The notes under the pieces were generated by a model. The model did not search any database and had not been told where the DNA came from. It saw only the letters and a list, made by a program, of their open reading frames with translations. 64,000 nucleotides of DNA, taken from contig NZ_AP021874.1 of assembly GCF_009688945.1 (NCBI RefSeq), positions 1,426,001-1,490,000 of the forward strand, read 5' to 3'. This DNA is from Desulfosarcina alkanivorans. Lineage in GTDB: Bacteria > Desulfobacterota > Desulfobacteria > Desulfobacterales > Desulfosarcinaceae. Shown one piece after another: positions 28,293 through 37,427 of the stretch (positions are counted from its first letter, which is position 1; every line of letters starts with the position of its first letter). The position numbers and the translations under genes were made by a program.

Positions 28293-29207
28293 ATGGCCCA
28301 AAAACACCCCTATCGCCTGGGCATCGACCTGGGCGGCACCAAGATCGAAACCATCCTGCTGGATCCGGCGGGCCGCAGCCTGCTGCGGAAACGCGTGGCC
28401 ACCCCGCGTGATCCGGAGGGAGCCGCCGAATACGAAAAAATCCGGCGTGCCGTGCACACCCTGATCCGGCAAACCCTGGAAAAGGTGCCCCGGGATCGGG
28501 CCTGCACCATTGGCGTGGGCATTCCCGGCACGATCAACAATCGAACCGGCCGGGTCCAGAACGCCAACACCACCGGGCTCATCGGGCACGCCTTCCAGCA
28601 GAACCTGGAGCGGCTGCTGGATCGTCCCATCGCCATGGAAAACGACGCCAACTGCTTCACCCTGGCCGAAGCCCGGCAGGGCGCCGCCAAAGGATATGGT
28701 CTGGTATTCGGCATCATCCTGGGCACCGGCTGCGGTGGCGGCATCAGCGTGGACGGCCGCATCCACACCGGCCGGCACCGCATCGGCGGCGAGTGGGGTC
28801 ATTTCTCCGTGGACCCGGCGGGGACCCGCTGCTACTGCGGCAACCGGGGCTGCGTGGAAACCAAAATCAGCGGGGGCGGGGTGGCCCGATCCTTTTTCGT
28901 GCACACCGGCCGGCGGCTCACCCTGGAGCAGATCACCGACGGTTACCGGCAGGGCGATACCCAGTGTACGGCCGCTTTCAAACAGTTCCTGGACGATTTC
29001 GGCCGCTGCCTGGGAGGCCTGATCTCGGTCCTGGATCCCGATGCGGTCGTGCTGGGCGGCGGGGTCTCCAACATCGACGAACTCTACACCCTGGGAGTGG
29101 AACAGGTGCGCCGCTACGCCTTCCACGAACGGGTGGAGACGCCGATCCTGAAACATCAACTGGGCGATTCGGCCGGCGTGATCGGCGCCGCCTGGATCGG
29201 GAAATGA
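28293..29207 (+). CDS. ROK family sugar kinase
   Basis: 304 residues. N-terminal phosphate loop GIDLGGTKIE, GVGIPGTINNRTGRV, catalytic ENDANCF near residue 118, GTGCGGGISVDGRI, and the ROK zinc motif GGEWGHF plus CYCGNRGCVET. Such enzymes phosphorylate hexoses such as fructose, glucose or N-acetyl sugars; the substrate cannot be read from the sequence. No HTH domain, so it is not a repressor. Its place between the ImuB-like and DnaE2 genes is unexpected and may be fortuitous. Confidence 0.88.
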   Translation: MAQKHPYRLGIDLGGTKIETILLDPAGRSLLRKRVATPRDPEGAAEYEKIRRAVHTLIRQTLEKVPRDRACTIGVGIPGTINNRTGRVQNANTTGLIGHAFQQNLERLLDRPIAMENDANCFTLAEARQGAAKGYGLVFGIILGTGCGGGISVDGRIHTGRHRIGGEWGHFSVDPAGTRCYCGNRGCVETKISGGGVARSFFVHTGRRLTLEQITDGYRQGDTQCTAAFKQFLDDFGRCLGGLISVLDPDAVVLGGGVSNIDELYTLGVEQVRRYAFHERVETPILKHQLGDSAGVIGAAWIGK

Positions 29208-29208
29208 A

Positions 29209-29364
29209 TTAGCTGGCAGCTCGTAGCTGATAGCTCATAGAAAAGGTATTCCATCGATTTTACAGAAGAATAAGCCGTACTCCGTCATTTGGCATTTTTA
29301 TCGCTGCCAGACACCAATGACGGTTCCAACACCTGTCAGCCATCAGCTATGAGCGATCAGCTAA
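29209..29364. repeat. Inverted repeat built from AGCTGATAGCT words, overlapping the dnaE2 start
   Basis: The left arm 29209-29235 and right arm 29338-29364 are 27 bases each and match at about 23 positions as reverse complements. AGCT-containing words are reiterated. The right arm includes the ATG at 29349 and the first five codons of the DnaE2-type gene; the left arm begins just behind the ROK kinase stop. The element therefore separates the ROK and dnaE2 genes and would place the dnaE2 start in a long hairpin. Confidence 0.7.
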
Positions 29365-32300
29365 TTCCCCTCACCGTCCGCTCCCATTACTCCCTCATGC
29401 AGGGCACCGATTCGCCGGCAGCCATCTGCCGGGCGGCCCGGCGCATGGGATACGACCGCCTGGCCCTCACGGACACGGACAACCTCTACGGCCTGTGGCC
29501 GTTTCTGCATGCCTGCCGCGAGGAGGGGATCACCCCCATCGTGGGCGCCGAAATCACCGACCCGAACCACAACCACCGCGCCGTCTGCCTGGCCAGGGAT
29601 GCGGCCGGCTACGCCAACCTGTGCCGACTGATCACCCGGCGACACCGGGACCCGGCATTCGAACTGGCCGTCGCCCTGCCCGGCCTGGCTGACGGCCTGC
29701 TGGTGCTGGTCAACCAGGCCGGCCTGCTGGCAGCCTGGCACCGGGCCGGGGTTCACACGGCCGCGGCCCTGCCCCGGCACCCCCCATCCCCGTTCCACCC
29801 ATTGGTCCGGACGGCCCGGCGGCTGGGCATCCCCGTGGTGGCCACGCCGGGCAGTTTCTTTCTGGAGCCGGACGGGTTTGCCGTGCACCGTCTGTTGCGG
29901 GCCATCGCCGGCAATACGGCCCTGTCCCGGCTGCCCCCCGGCGACACCGCGCCGTCCGATGCCTGGCTGGCCACGCCGGGGGAATATTGCCGGCGGTTCA
30001 ACGGTTGCCGGGAAGCTGTAGAAAATACCATGGGCCTGGCCGACGAATTACGGTTCACCGGCCCCGGTTTCGGCCTGGTCATGCCGCCGTGGCGGGATAA
30101 AAATGGCCGCAGTGCCGACGACTGCCTGCGCCTGGCGGCCTATGCCGGCGCCCGGAAGCGTTACGGCGGTGAACTTGGCGAGGCCGTGGTGGAGCGACTG
30201 GAGCACGAGCTGGCCGTCATCGCCCGCATGGGGTTTTCGGCTTATTTCCTGGTGGTGAAAGAGATCGTCTCGCAGAGCCCGCGGACCTGCGGCCGGGGAT
30301 CGGCGGCCGCCTCCCTGGTGGCCTACAGCCTGGGTATCACCAACGTCTGCCCGGTAAAGCACAACCTCTACTTCGGCCGGTTCCTCAACCCCGGGAGAAG
30401 CGACCCGCCGGACATCGACGTGGATTTTGCCTGGGACGAGCGGGACCCGGTCATCGACGGGGTGCTCGACCGTTTTGCCGGTCATGCGGCCATGGTTGCC
30501 AGCCACATCCGGTTCCAGCCGCGCATGGCCCTGCGGGAAACGGCCAGGGTGTTCGGCATGCCCAATGGCGAAATCGGCCGGATCACCCGGCGCCTGCCCG
30601 GGTTCTGGCACCGGGGGGAACTGGATGCCGGCCTGCTGGAAGGTCTGCGAAAGCGCCCGGAAACCCGCCTCCTGGACTTCGTCGAACCCTGGCCGCAGAT
30701 CATGGCCCTGGCCCAGCGGATCATCGGAATCCCGCGCCACCTGTCCGTGCACCCCGGCGGCGTGGTCGTCACCCCGGCTCCCATGGACGGCTATGTCCCC
30801 GTGGAGAGGGCCCCCAAGGGGGTGCCCGTCATCCAGTGGGACAAGGACGGCGCCGAGGACGCCGGCCTGGTGAAGATCGACCTTCTGGGCAACCGCAGCC
30901 TGGGGGTGATCCGGGACGCCGTGGCCAACGTGGCGGCCAACGGCACCACTTTTGATGAGAACCGATGGGAGCCCGAGGATGATCCGGCCACCCGGGAAAC
31001 CGTGGCCCTGGGCCGCACCATGGGCTGTTTTTACATCGAAAGCCCGGCCATGCGGCTGCTGCACCGGAAAGCCGGCAGCGGTGATTTCGATCATCTGGTG
31101 ATCCACTCCTCCATCATCCGGCCGGCGGCCAACGTTTACATCCAGGAGTACCTGCGTCGCCTGCACGGCGGCAGCTGGGACCCCATCCACCCCCTGCTGG
31201 CCGACGTGCTGGACGAAACCTTCGGTATCATGGTTTACCAGGAGGATGTCTCCCGGGCGGCCGTGGCCCTGGCCGGGTTCTCCGATGCCGAGGCCGACGG
31301 CCTGCGCAAAATCATCGCCAAAAAGGACCGGCGGCGGCAATTGGCCGATTTCCGCGAGCGTTTCATGGCCGGGGCCGCTGGCCGGGGCGTATCGACGGAC
31401 CAGGCCGACGCCGTCTGGCAGATGATGATGAGTTTTTCCGGGTACTCTTTCTGCAAGCCCCACAGCGCCTCCTACGCCCGGGTGTCCTTCCAGGCGGCGT
31501 TTCTCAAAACCCACCACCCGGCCGAGTTCATGGCCGCTGTCATCAGCAACCGGGGGGGGTTCTACAGCACCTTTGCCTACGTGTCCGAAGCCCGGCGCAT
31601 GGGGCTGGCCGTCGACCCGCCGGACGTCGCCACCAGCCGGATCCGATGGACGGGCGACGGCCGGCGCCTGCGGGTGGGCCTGATGGCCGTCGGCGGACTG
31701 AGCGAGGCCACCATGGCGACCATTATGGCATGCCGGCAGCGGTCGGAATTCAGGGACCTGACCGATTTTCTGGACCGTGTGCATCCGGATGAAGATGAAG
31801 CCCGGGCATTGATTCACTGCGGCGCCCTGGACGCGCTGGACACCCATCGTTCACGGACCCGCCTGCTGTGGACCCTGGCCGGATGGCAGGCAAACCGGCG
31901 GCGGTCAAGGGGACAGGTGGACCTGTTCTCATCGCGACCTCTCGCGGGGCCTGAAACACCCCCCGCATTTCCACCGGAGGATGCCGCCACGCGCCTGCGC
32001 CGGGAATTCGCCGTCCTGGGATTCCTGTGCCGCCGGCATCCCATCACCCGGTTTGCCCATGTCATCAAGGCCCTGGACACGGTGAAGGCCGACCGGCTTC
32101 CGGGCCTGGTGGGCCGGCGGGTGCGCCTGGCCGCCTGGCTGATCACCGGCAAGGTGGTCCACACCCGCCACGGGGACCCCATGGAATTTCTGACGTTCGA
32201 GGATGAAACCGGCATCGTGGAAACCACCTTCTTCCCTGAGGCCTACCGGCGCTTCTGCCACACCATCGACCGGAACCGGCCTTACCTGCTGGCGGGAAAG

Positions 32301-32378
32301 GTGGAGGCGAACTGGGGTGCCGTGACCCTTACCGTGGATCATGCCCAGATGATACGGCGAAGGGGAAAACCGCCCTGA
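29349..32378 (+). CDS. dnaE2: Error-prone DNA polymerase III alpha subunit, DnaE2/ImuC type
   Basis: 1009 residues. An N-terminal PHP domain (VRSHYSLMQGTDSP, then ALTDTDNLYG, with the PHP histidine replaced) is typical of DnaE2. The C-family palm aspartates are all present: Asp355 and Asp357 in PPDIDVDF and Asp511 in VKIDLLGN. HSSIIRPAAN fits the DnaE2 branch. A clamp motif QVDLF lies near residue 870 and an OB fold ends the protein. So this is an intact polymerase, unlike its ImuB-like partner. The ATG at 29349 lies inside an inverted repeat and lacks a ribosome site; a TTG at 29289 is the only longer start. Confidence 0.9.
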   Translation: MSDQLIPLTVRSHYSLMQGTDSPAAICRAARRMGYDRLALTDTDNLYGLWPFLHACREEGITPIVGAEITDPNHNHRAVCLARDAAGYANLCRLITRRHRDPAFELAVALPGLADGLLVLVNQAGLLAAWHRAGVHTAAALPRHPPSPFHPLVRTARRLGIPVVATPGSFFLEPDGFAVHRLLRAIAGNTALSRLPPGDTAPSDAWLATPGEYCRRFNGCREAVENTMGLADELRFTGPGFGLVMPPWRDKNGRSADDCLRLAAYAGARKRYGGELGEAVVERLEHELAVIARMGFSAYFLVVKEIVSQSPRTCGRGSAAASLVAYSLGITNVCPVKHNLYFGRFLNPGRSDPPDIDVDFAWDERDPVIDGVLDRFAGHAAMVASHIRFQPRMALRETARVFGMPNGEIGRITRRLPGFWHRGELDAGLLEGLRKRPETRLLDFVEPWPQIMALAQRIIGIPRHLSVHPGGVVVTPAPMDGYVPVERAPKGVPVIQWDKDGAEDAGLVKIDLLGNRSLGVIRDAVANVAANGTTFDENRWEPEDDPATRETVALGRTMGCFYIESPAMRLLHRKAGSGDFDHLVIHSSIIRPAANVYIQEYLRRLHGGSWDPIHPLLADVLDETFGIMVYQEDVSRAAVALAGFSDAEADGLRKIIAKKDRRRQLADFRERFMAGAAGRGVSTDQADAVWQMMMSFSGYSFCKPHSASYARVSFQAAFLKTHHPAEFMAAVISNRGGFYSTFAYVSEARRMGLAVDPPDVATSRIRWTGDGRRLRVGLMAVGGLSEATMATIMACRQRSEFRDLTDFLDRVHPDEDEARALIHCGALDALDTHRSRTRLLWTLAGWQANRRRSRGQVDLFSSRPLAGPETPPAFPPEDAATRLRREFAVLGFLCRRHPITRFAHVIKALDTVKADRLPGLVGRRVRLAAWLITGKVVHTRHGDPMEFLTFEDETGIVETTFFPEAYRRFCHTIDRNRPYLLAGKVEANWGAVTLTVDHAQMIRRRGKPP

Positions 32379-32857
32379 GCCACGGTCGTCGATGGAAAGG
32401 GTCGGCGCATGCAGCCCGTTTCGACAAGGCGCATCCCGGTGAAAAGCCATCGTGGACGCCAATTTGACATGCACTTTTTTATGCCTACCCTAAGATTACA
32501 TCAAGTGTGGATGCCTATCAGTAAAGACGTGGTGCGAACGGCTCTGAGACAAACCATGCTGCCAATAGCAGGAACGCCGAAAATGATTTTTTGGGCCTGA
32601 TAAGCCCGGAAGCGGTTCGGATGCGGTCGTTTATGGTTCATTGCCTGTTCGTACATACGGAACACGTCTTCCCCGTCGCGTTAACGGCCACCACCGCTTC
32701 ACTCCGGTAAACCCCTGAAAATCCACATGCAGCCCATTCAAAAAGGGTTAGTATGCCCGGTTTACGGGCGCCCATGATCTATGACACCATGTCAGCGGCG
32801 GGGGCCCGGACGGATACCTTTCAATGAATATCATCGTCTGCGTGTGGCGGAGCGGAA
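32379..32857. other. Intergenic region downstream of dnaE2
   Basis: About 480 bases with no convincing gene. A TTGACA at 32464-32469 lies in an AT-rich patch (ATTTGACATGCACTTTTTT) but lacks a well-placed -10. Short open frames on either strand have no ribosome sites. The promoter of the following hypothetical gene is presumably here. Confidence 0.35.
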
Positions 32858-34198
32858 ATGAAAAACAATCCAAATAAAAAAAGAGGGCCAAAGCCTCGCG
32901 TGGAATTGACGGCCAGGGATCTTGAGCGTCTATTCGAAATTCATGGCACGGATTCAGCGGCGGCACTGGCAAAGCATACGGGCCTGACCTACATGCTGGT
33001 CTACAATATTGTCCATGGACGGGTGAACTCCGTCAGCAGCCGGAATTACCAGACACTTTTCGACTGTCCGGCCCCACCGCGTGAACCGTTGAAGGTGGAC
33101 GGTGCGGCCTTCAGGGCCATGGCTGACATGTGGCTGGTCCTCAATGACGGAATCAGCAGGGCCGACCTTTACAGGGATCTGTTTGGATTGCCCCCCGGCC
33201 GGAGGGTCGACCACCGGATTTTCAATGGCCGGATCAATACCATCGACGCCCGGCTTGAGCATGCCATGCGCCGGAAATTTGCGGATGCGGGCGTGGACCG
33301 GCAGTTGCTCGACCGGTGGCTGGACGAGTTCGAAGAGGTGCCCCGCGACGAACGGGTCCCTTACGAGCGCATACGGCCGGTGCTGCGCTATCTGGAAGAA
33401 CGCCTGGGCATACGCCCCACGTCGTTGTTGAATCAATCCGTCGCCAGATATGAGACCGGTATGCTCAAACGGGTTTCCCGGCGCGTCTATGATCGGGCCA
33501 TGGCACTGAAACGGGAAACGGAAAAGGCCCTGGCAGGCCAAGGCCAAAAGGACATGGACAAGATCAAGGAGGCCGTTGTCGGGGGAAAATCCGGTTATAC
33601 CCTCTATGCCGATATCAGGGAGGAGTTACACTTTCTTCGCAGGCATGCCAAAAAAAGCGCCAAACGTTATCTGGGAAGAGGCCTCTGGACCTATGAAACC
33701 GGAAAGGCCAAGCGGATCCGCAGTTGGCGGGCCCGTATGATCCAGGCGGACTGCGACCGGTTTATCCGTGAATCGCCGTCAACCCCCCTTTCCGACCTGC
33801 CGCCGTCCCGGCAGCAGGCGGGGGTTCGCACCCTGATTGACGTCCTGCTGGCCCGCACGGCCCAATTGCTTTCCGGGCAGGATGGCGTCGATTTCGAGAA
33901 ACGAATCCTGACGCCGTCCCATCGGCGGGATGAATACAACAACCAGTATCATGGATTCACGCCGTTTGACATGGCCTCCAGCGTATTGGGGATGAATCGC
34001 AGAGCCTTCGATTTGATGGTCGCCAGAAACTGCGAGATTTTCAGGTCCGTGGGCAAATTCACGCAACGCTGGTATCTCTCCGACCTGTACCTGAGAGAGC
34101 TTTCAAGGCGAAAAAATTTCGATCTGATTTCAGCCAAATACGAGTTGATGGCCAAAACAATGGGACGGTCGCGGCAGGCCGGGACATGCATGAACTAG
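32858..34198 (+). CDS. Large basic protein with N-terminal helix-turn-helix-like region, unknown
   Basis: 446 residues, basic, soluble, no membrane segment. The lysine-rich start (KNNPNKKRGPKPR) leads into ELTARDLERLFEIHGTDSAA, then LAKHTGLTYMLVYNIVHGR, which reads like a helix-turn-helix. The middle has an arginine/glutamate-rich helical part (YERIRPVLRYLEERLGI). The last 100 residues resemble another small helical domain (FDMASSVLGMNRRAFDLMV). I do not recognise the family. It could be a lineage-specific DNA-binding protein; that is inference from charge and the HTH-like segment. Confidence 0.7.
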   Translation: MKNNPNKKRGPKPRVELTARDLERLFEIHGTDSAAALAKHTGLTYMLVYNIVHGRVNSVSSRNYQTLFDCPAPPREPLKVDGAAFRAMADMWLVLNDGISRADLYRDLFGLPPGRRVDHRIFNGRINTIDARLEHAMRRKFADAGVDRQLLDRWLDEFEEVPRDERVPYERIRPVLRYLEERLGIRPTSLLNQSVARYETGMLKRVSRRVYDRAMALKRETEKALAGQGQKDMDKIKEAVVGGKSGYTLYADIREELHFLRRHAKKSAKRYLGRGLWTYETGKAKRIRSWRARMIQADCDRFIRESPSTPLSDLPPSRQQAGVRTLIDVLLARTAQLLSGQDGVDFEKRILTPSHRRDEYNNQYHGFTPFDMASSVLGMNRRAFDLMVARNCEIFRSVGKFTQRWYLSDLYLRELSRRKNFDLISAKYELMAKTMGRSRQAGTCMN

Positions 34199-34218
34199 CC
34201 GGCAGGAAGGACCCCGGA

Positions 34219-34503
34219 ATGTATCGGCCTGCTCGAGTGGACACGTTTCATTTTTTGTCCGGGCCCTATCAACTCGGGCGCCCCCCAGGGTTGCCGGTGA
34301 TCGCAACCGCTTTGCGCTGGAGGCCCTTGAAGATCATTGGAGAAAATGCGCTGATGGCCGGCACCGGGGAGAGGGAATTCCGGTCACGACAGACGATCTT
34401 CGAGGCTGCCTCCGGCAGTTTGCCATACCACGATATGCGTTGTGACGATTTCTGTGAAACCTCTCCGGAGGACGAGGAGTCAAACCAATTCAATGGACGC
34501 TAA
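34219..34503 (+). CDS. Possible small protein, unknown
   Basis: 94 residues from the ATG at 34219, with AAGGA about 9 bases upstream and the preceding gene ending 20 bases earlier. The C-terminus carries MRCDDFCETSPEDEE. No family resemblance. The ribosome site and spacing support it weakly; the composition is not clearly coding. Confidence 0.3.
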   Translation: MYRPARVDTFHFLSGPYQLGRPPGLPVIATALRWRPLKIIGENALMAGTGEREFRSRQTIFEAASGSLPYHDMRCDDFCETSPEDEESNQFNGR

Positions 34504-34553
34504 AAGCCGTGCCGCTGATTAAATCGTCAGGCCGGGGCAAACAAAAGGGAAAA

Positions 34554-34658
34554 ATGCAGATCTTGACCTGGGCGGAAGATGGCGCGGTGCGCGTGGACAT
34601 CGATGACTTCTGGCTCCCGTCGAACAACCCCGATTCCGAGTTGTGGTTCATGGATTGA
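34554..34658 (+). CDS. Possible 34-residue peptide
   Basis: The ATG at 34554 follows AAGGGA by 5 bases; the frame can also be opened from a GTG at 34509. The residues (LTWAEDGAVRVDIDDFWLP core) look more like folded protein than random sequence, so it may be a small gene or the remnant of a larger one. No family recognised. Confidence 0.25.
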   Translation: MQILTWAEDGAVRVDIDDFWLPSNNPDSELWFMD

Positions 34659-34698
34659 CGTTCGCCGCAACATATTGCCCCAACCAATCCGGGGAAGC

Positions 34699-34953
34699 CT
34701 ACTTCGAGGCCCGTTTCACCGCGCGCTGAAGGGCAGCGGTGATTTTCTTGGCCGGCCAGGCCGTCACCGACCAGCCGATGGCCATGATCATCAGCCAGAC
34801 CATGGCTTCCCCGCCCTGGCTCAGGTCCCGGCCCCGGGTCACCAGGGGGCCGAGCAAAACGGCGCAGATAAAACCGGCGGCAATGCGCCACGTGTCGGCT
34901 GAAAAAAGCAGGTAGAAAAAAACATAGGATATCGTAAACGGACGTTTTTGCAT
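34699..34953 (-). CDS. Small two-helix inner membrane protein
   Basis: 84 residues. The ATG at 34953 is preceded by GAGGAG. Two hydrophobic stretches, about residues 8-40 (ISYVFFYLLFSA and IAAGFICAVLLGPLV) and 52-66 (MVWLMIMAIGWSVTAW), end in a basic tail (KKITAALQRAVKRASK), suggesting a cytoplasmic C-terminus. Function unknown. The open frame continues further upstream but without a ribosome site or hydrophobic content. Confidence 0.6.
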   Translation of the reverse strand: MQKRPFTISYVFFYLLFSADTWRIAAGFICAVLLGPLVTRGRDLSQGGEAMVWLMIMAIGWSVTAWPAKKITAALQRAVKRASK

Positions 34954-35153
34954 GTTCACTCCTCTGGCAACCATCGGATCTGATACGGCCGTTGCATAAA
35001 AGCTTTTCGCGGCTGCGTCAAGTGCGGCGAAGCAAAACGACGGGCCGTGAATTCCGGCCGGCTGCCCCCCTCCAGGGTCTGAATCTGGATTGACACCCTG
35101 GTGCTTTTCACCTATTAAGTGTCCATTCAGGGGCTCGTCAACCGGGAAAAACA

Positions 35154-35780
35154 ATGGACTTAACGACAAGTTTAAACATACTGGGTCTGGATCCGACGGC
35201 GGATGAAGCGTCCGCCAAGCACGCCTACAAGGCGCAGGTACGTCGCTGGCATCCGGATCAGTTTCCCGAAGGGTCGCCCACCAAGGCCGGGGCGGAAGAG
35301 CAGCTGAAGCAGATCAATATCGCCTACGCCCGGGTCAAGGCACACCTGGCCTTCGTGCGTCCCGAGCCCAAGGCTGCCCCACCCCCGCCCCGCCAGCCGC
35401 AGGGCAGTGCCCCTCAAAACGATAATCCCGGCCAAAAACCCGAAAAGCGCTCCTGGGTCGATCATCTGTTCGACACCCTGAACGCCTTTGGGGGAAATCA
35501 TGACGCCAAACGCGACCCGGCACCTGCAGACGCATCTCATGCCAGCCGTCGAAAAACCTTCGGGCAGGTTCTCGATGAAATGGCCGGCGGCAACATTTCC
35601 TCCCGACCGGGACGCCCGGGACGCCGGTCGAGAAAACCGGGTGCGGTCCCGTCTCGCAGCGCAGGCGGCTATGGGGGCTGCCGCCGCCGTGGCGGCACCG
35701 TGGGTGCTGTTGGCGGAGCGGAACGCCCGGGGCCGGTCAGACCGGTTCACCGGGTTCGGGGAATCGGCAGAAGCCGATAA
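35154..35780 (+). CDS. DnaJ (J) domain protein with low-complexity tail
   Basis: 208 residues. The N-terminal ~65 residues form a J domain: LNILGLDPTADEASAKHAYK, RRWHPDQFP with the HPD triad, and LKQINIAYARVK. A proline-rich linker and a region ending in QVLDEMAGGN follow. From about residue 160 the sequence turns into glycine/arginine-rich text with poor codon use, while the +1 frame reads more naturally (AAMGAAAAVAAPWVLLAERN). A frameshift near 35635, at an A-run, is possible. J proteins stimulate Hsp70; the partner here is unknown. Confidence 0.75.
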   Translation: MDLTTSLNILGLDPTADEASAKHAYKAQVRRWHPDQFPEGSPTKAGAEEQLKQINIAYARVKAHLAFVRPEPKAAPPPPRQPQGSAPQNDNPGQKPEKRSWVDHLFDTLNAFGGNHDAKRDPAPADASHASRRKTFGQVLDEMAGGNISSRPGRPGRRSRKPGAVPSRSAGGYGGCRRRGGTVGAVGGAERPGPVRPVHRVRGIGRSR

Positions 35781-35808
35781 GGTGTGTCGGCCCGTTTTTC
35801 AGAGCCCC

Positions 35809-37266
35809 TCATTCTTCCGATCGAAAAGATTCCAGCAAGGCCGCCAGCAGCCGCCACACCCTCTCCACGGACGGCAGGTACAGCCGTTCCGACGGCGAAT
35901 GGGGATTTTCCATGGTGGGCCCCAGGGAAATCATATCCATGCCCGGGCACCGATCGCCGATCACGGCGCACTCCAGGCCCGCATGCATGATCTGAACAAT
36001 GGGCGCGGCATCGAATAACTCCCGATAAAGCGCCGTGCAGCGCTTGAGCAGCGGCGATTCCCGGTTCATCGGCCATGACGGATAACCGGCGCCGGTATGT
36101 ACGGTGGCACCGGAAAGACGCCCCGCCGCCTCGACCGTCCGGCATATGTCGTCCATCCGGGAAGGCACGGAACTTCGCTGGTTGGAGACCACCACCAGGG
36201 CATCGTTTTTTATCTCCACCATGGACAGGTTGGCGGACGTCCGAACCAGCAGCGGGAAATCTTCGGCCATTTCAACCGGGCCACTGGGCAGCGCTGCCAG
36301 CAGGTCCACCACCGTGGCCGTATCGTTTTCCGTGACGCCGCGGCCATCCTCAGCCGGCGGCCCTTTTTTTTCGATGTGAATGGTCACCCCGGGATCGGTC
36401 GTCCGGTACTCCCGTTCGATCGTCAGGGCCAGTGAACCGATTTCTCCCGCCAGCGCATCGATCCGGTCCCGACCACAGGCCACCACGGCGTCACAGGCAC
36501 GGGGAATCACATTCCTGCCGGTGCCCCCCTTCAGGGAAGCCAGTCGTATCGGCGCCGCCGCAGCACCGGCGCTCAGCAGCCGGGCCATGACCTTGTTGGC
36601 ATTGGCGCGGTGTTTGGCGATGTCGATGCCACTGTGCCCGCCTCGCATGCCCCGGGCGGACACGCCCAGCAGCTCGTATCCGCCGTCTATGGCCTGAAGA
36701 TCCAGTTGTCGATCGATGGTGGTGTTTCGCCCCCCCGCGCACCCGACCACAAAAACACCTTCATCCTCCGAATCCAGGTTGACGAGGATTTTACCCCTCA
36801 GGAGGGAAGGCGTCATGTTCAGCACGCCGGTCAGGCCGGTCTCCTCCTCCACGGTAAAAAACAGTTCCAGAGCCGGGTGGGAGATGTCCGGATCATCCAC
36901 CAGCGCAAGGGCAATGGCAATGGCAATCCCGTTGTCTGCTCCCAGGGTGGTCTCGCGGGCGCTGAGCCAGGAGCCCTCCCGGACCATACGGATCGGGTCT
37001 TTGGAAAAGTCGTGACCGGAGCCGGCCCGTTTTTCACAGACCATGTCCATGTGTCCCTGAAGAATGACGATGGGCGCCTGCTCGAACCCGTCTGAGGGCG
37101 GCACCCGCACCACCAGGTTGCCGGCGCTGTCTGTTTGCGCCTCCAGATCCCTGGACGCGGCCCACTGCCGAAGCCACCGGGAAACCTGCTGTTCCTGCTT
37201 CGAACAGCGGGGAATCCGGTTAATCCGTTCAAAAACATCGATGACCCTGCGGGTTGCCCTGTCCAT
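35809..37266 (-). CDS. pepD: Aminoacyl-histidine dipeptidase (PepD)
   Basis: 485 residues from the ATG at 37266, identical in length to E. coli PepD; AAGGAG lies 8 bases upstream. M20/M28-type metal ligands are visible: ILQGHMDMVCEK, TLGADNGIA, FTVEEETGLTG with the catalytic glutamates, and LVNLDSEDEG. The C-terminal HAGLECAVIGDRCPGMDMIS supplies the last histidine. It hydrolyses Xaa-His and other dipeptides in the cytoplasm. Its 3' end lies close to the convergent J-domain gene. Confidence 0.93.
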   Translation of the reverse strand: MDRATRRVIDVFERINRIPRCSKQEQQVSRWLRQWAASRDLEAQTDSAGNLVVRVPPSDGFEQAPIVILQGHMDMVCEKRAGSGHDFSKDPIRMVREGSWLSARETTLGADNGIAIAIALALVDDPDISHPALELFFTVEEETGLTGVLNMTPSLLRGKILVNLDSEDEGVFVVGCAGGRNTTIDRQLDLQAIDGGYELLGVSARGMRGGHSGIDIAKHRANANKVMARLLSAGAAAAPIRLASLKGGTGRNVIPRACDAVVACGRDRIDALAGEIGSLALTIEREYRTTDPGVTIHIEKKGPPAEDGRGVTENDTATVVDLLAALPSGPVEMAEDFPLLVRTSANLSMVEIKNDALVVVSNQRSSVPSRMDDICRTVEAAGRLSGATVHTGAGYPSWPMNRESPLLKRCTALYRELFDAAPIVQIMHAGLECAVIGDRCPGMDMISLGPTMENPHSPSERLYLPSVERVWRLLAALLESFRSEE

Positions 37267-37427
37267 GGATTTGTCTCCTTGGGTACTCGCCCCGTAATAA
37301 CCGCCCTCATCAGGCTCCGGGGGCATGGACGCCTGTTTTTGGAAAAAAGGAGGTCAAGATTGAAAAAAAAAGGCCGATACGCACTACAGGACAACAACGA
37401 CCTCACCTTTAGGGCCCAGGGACATCC

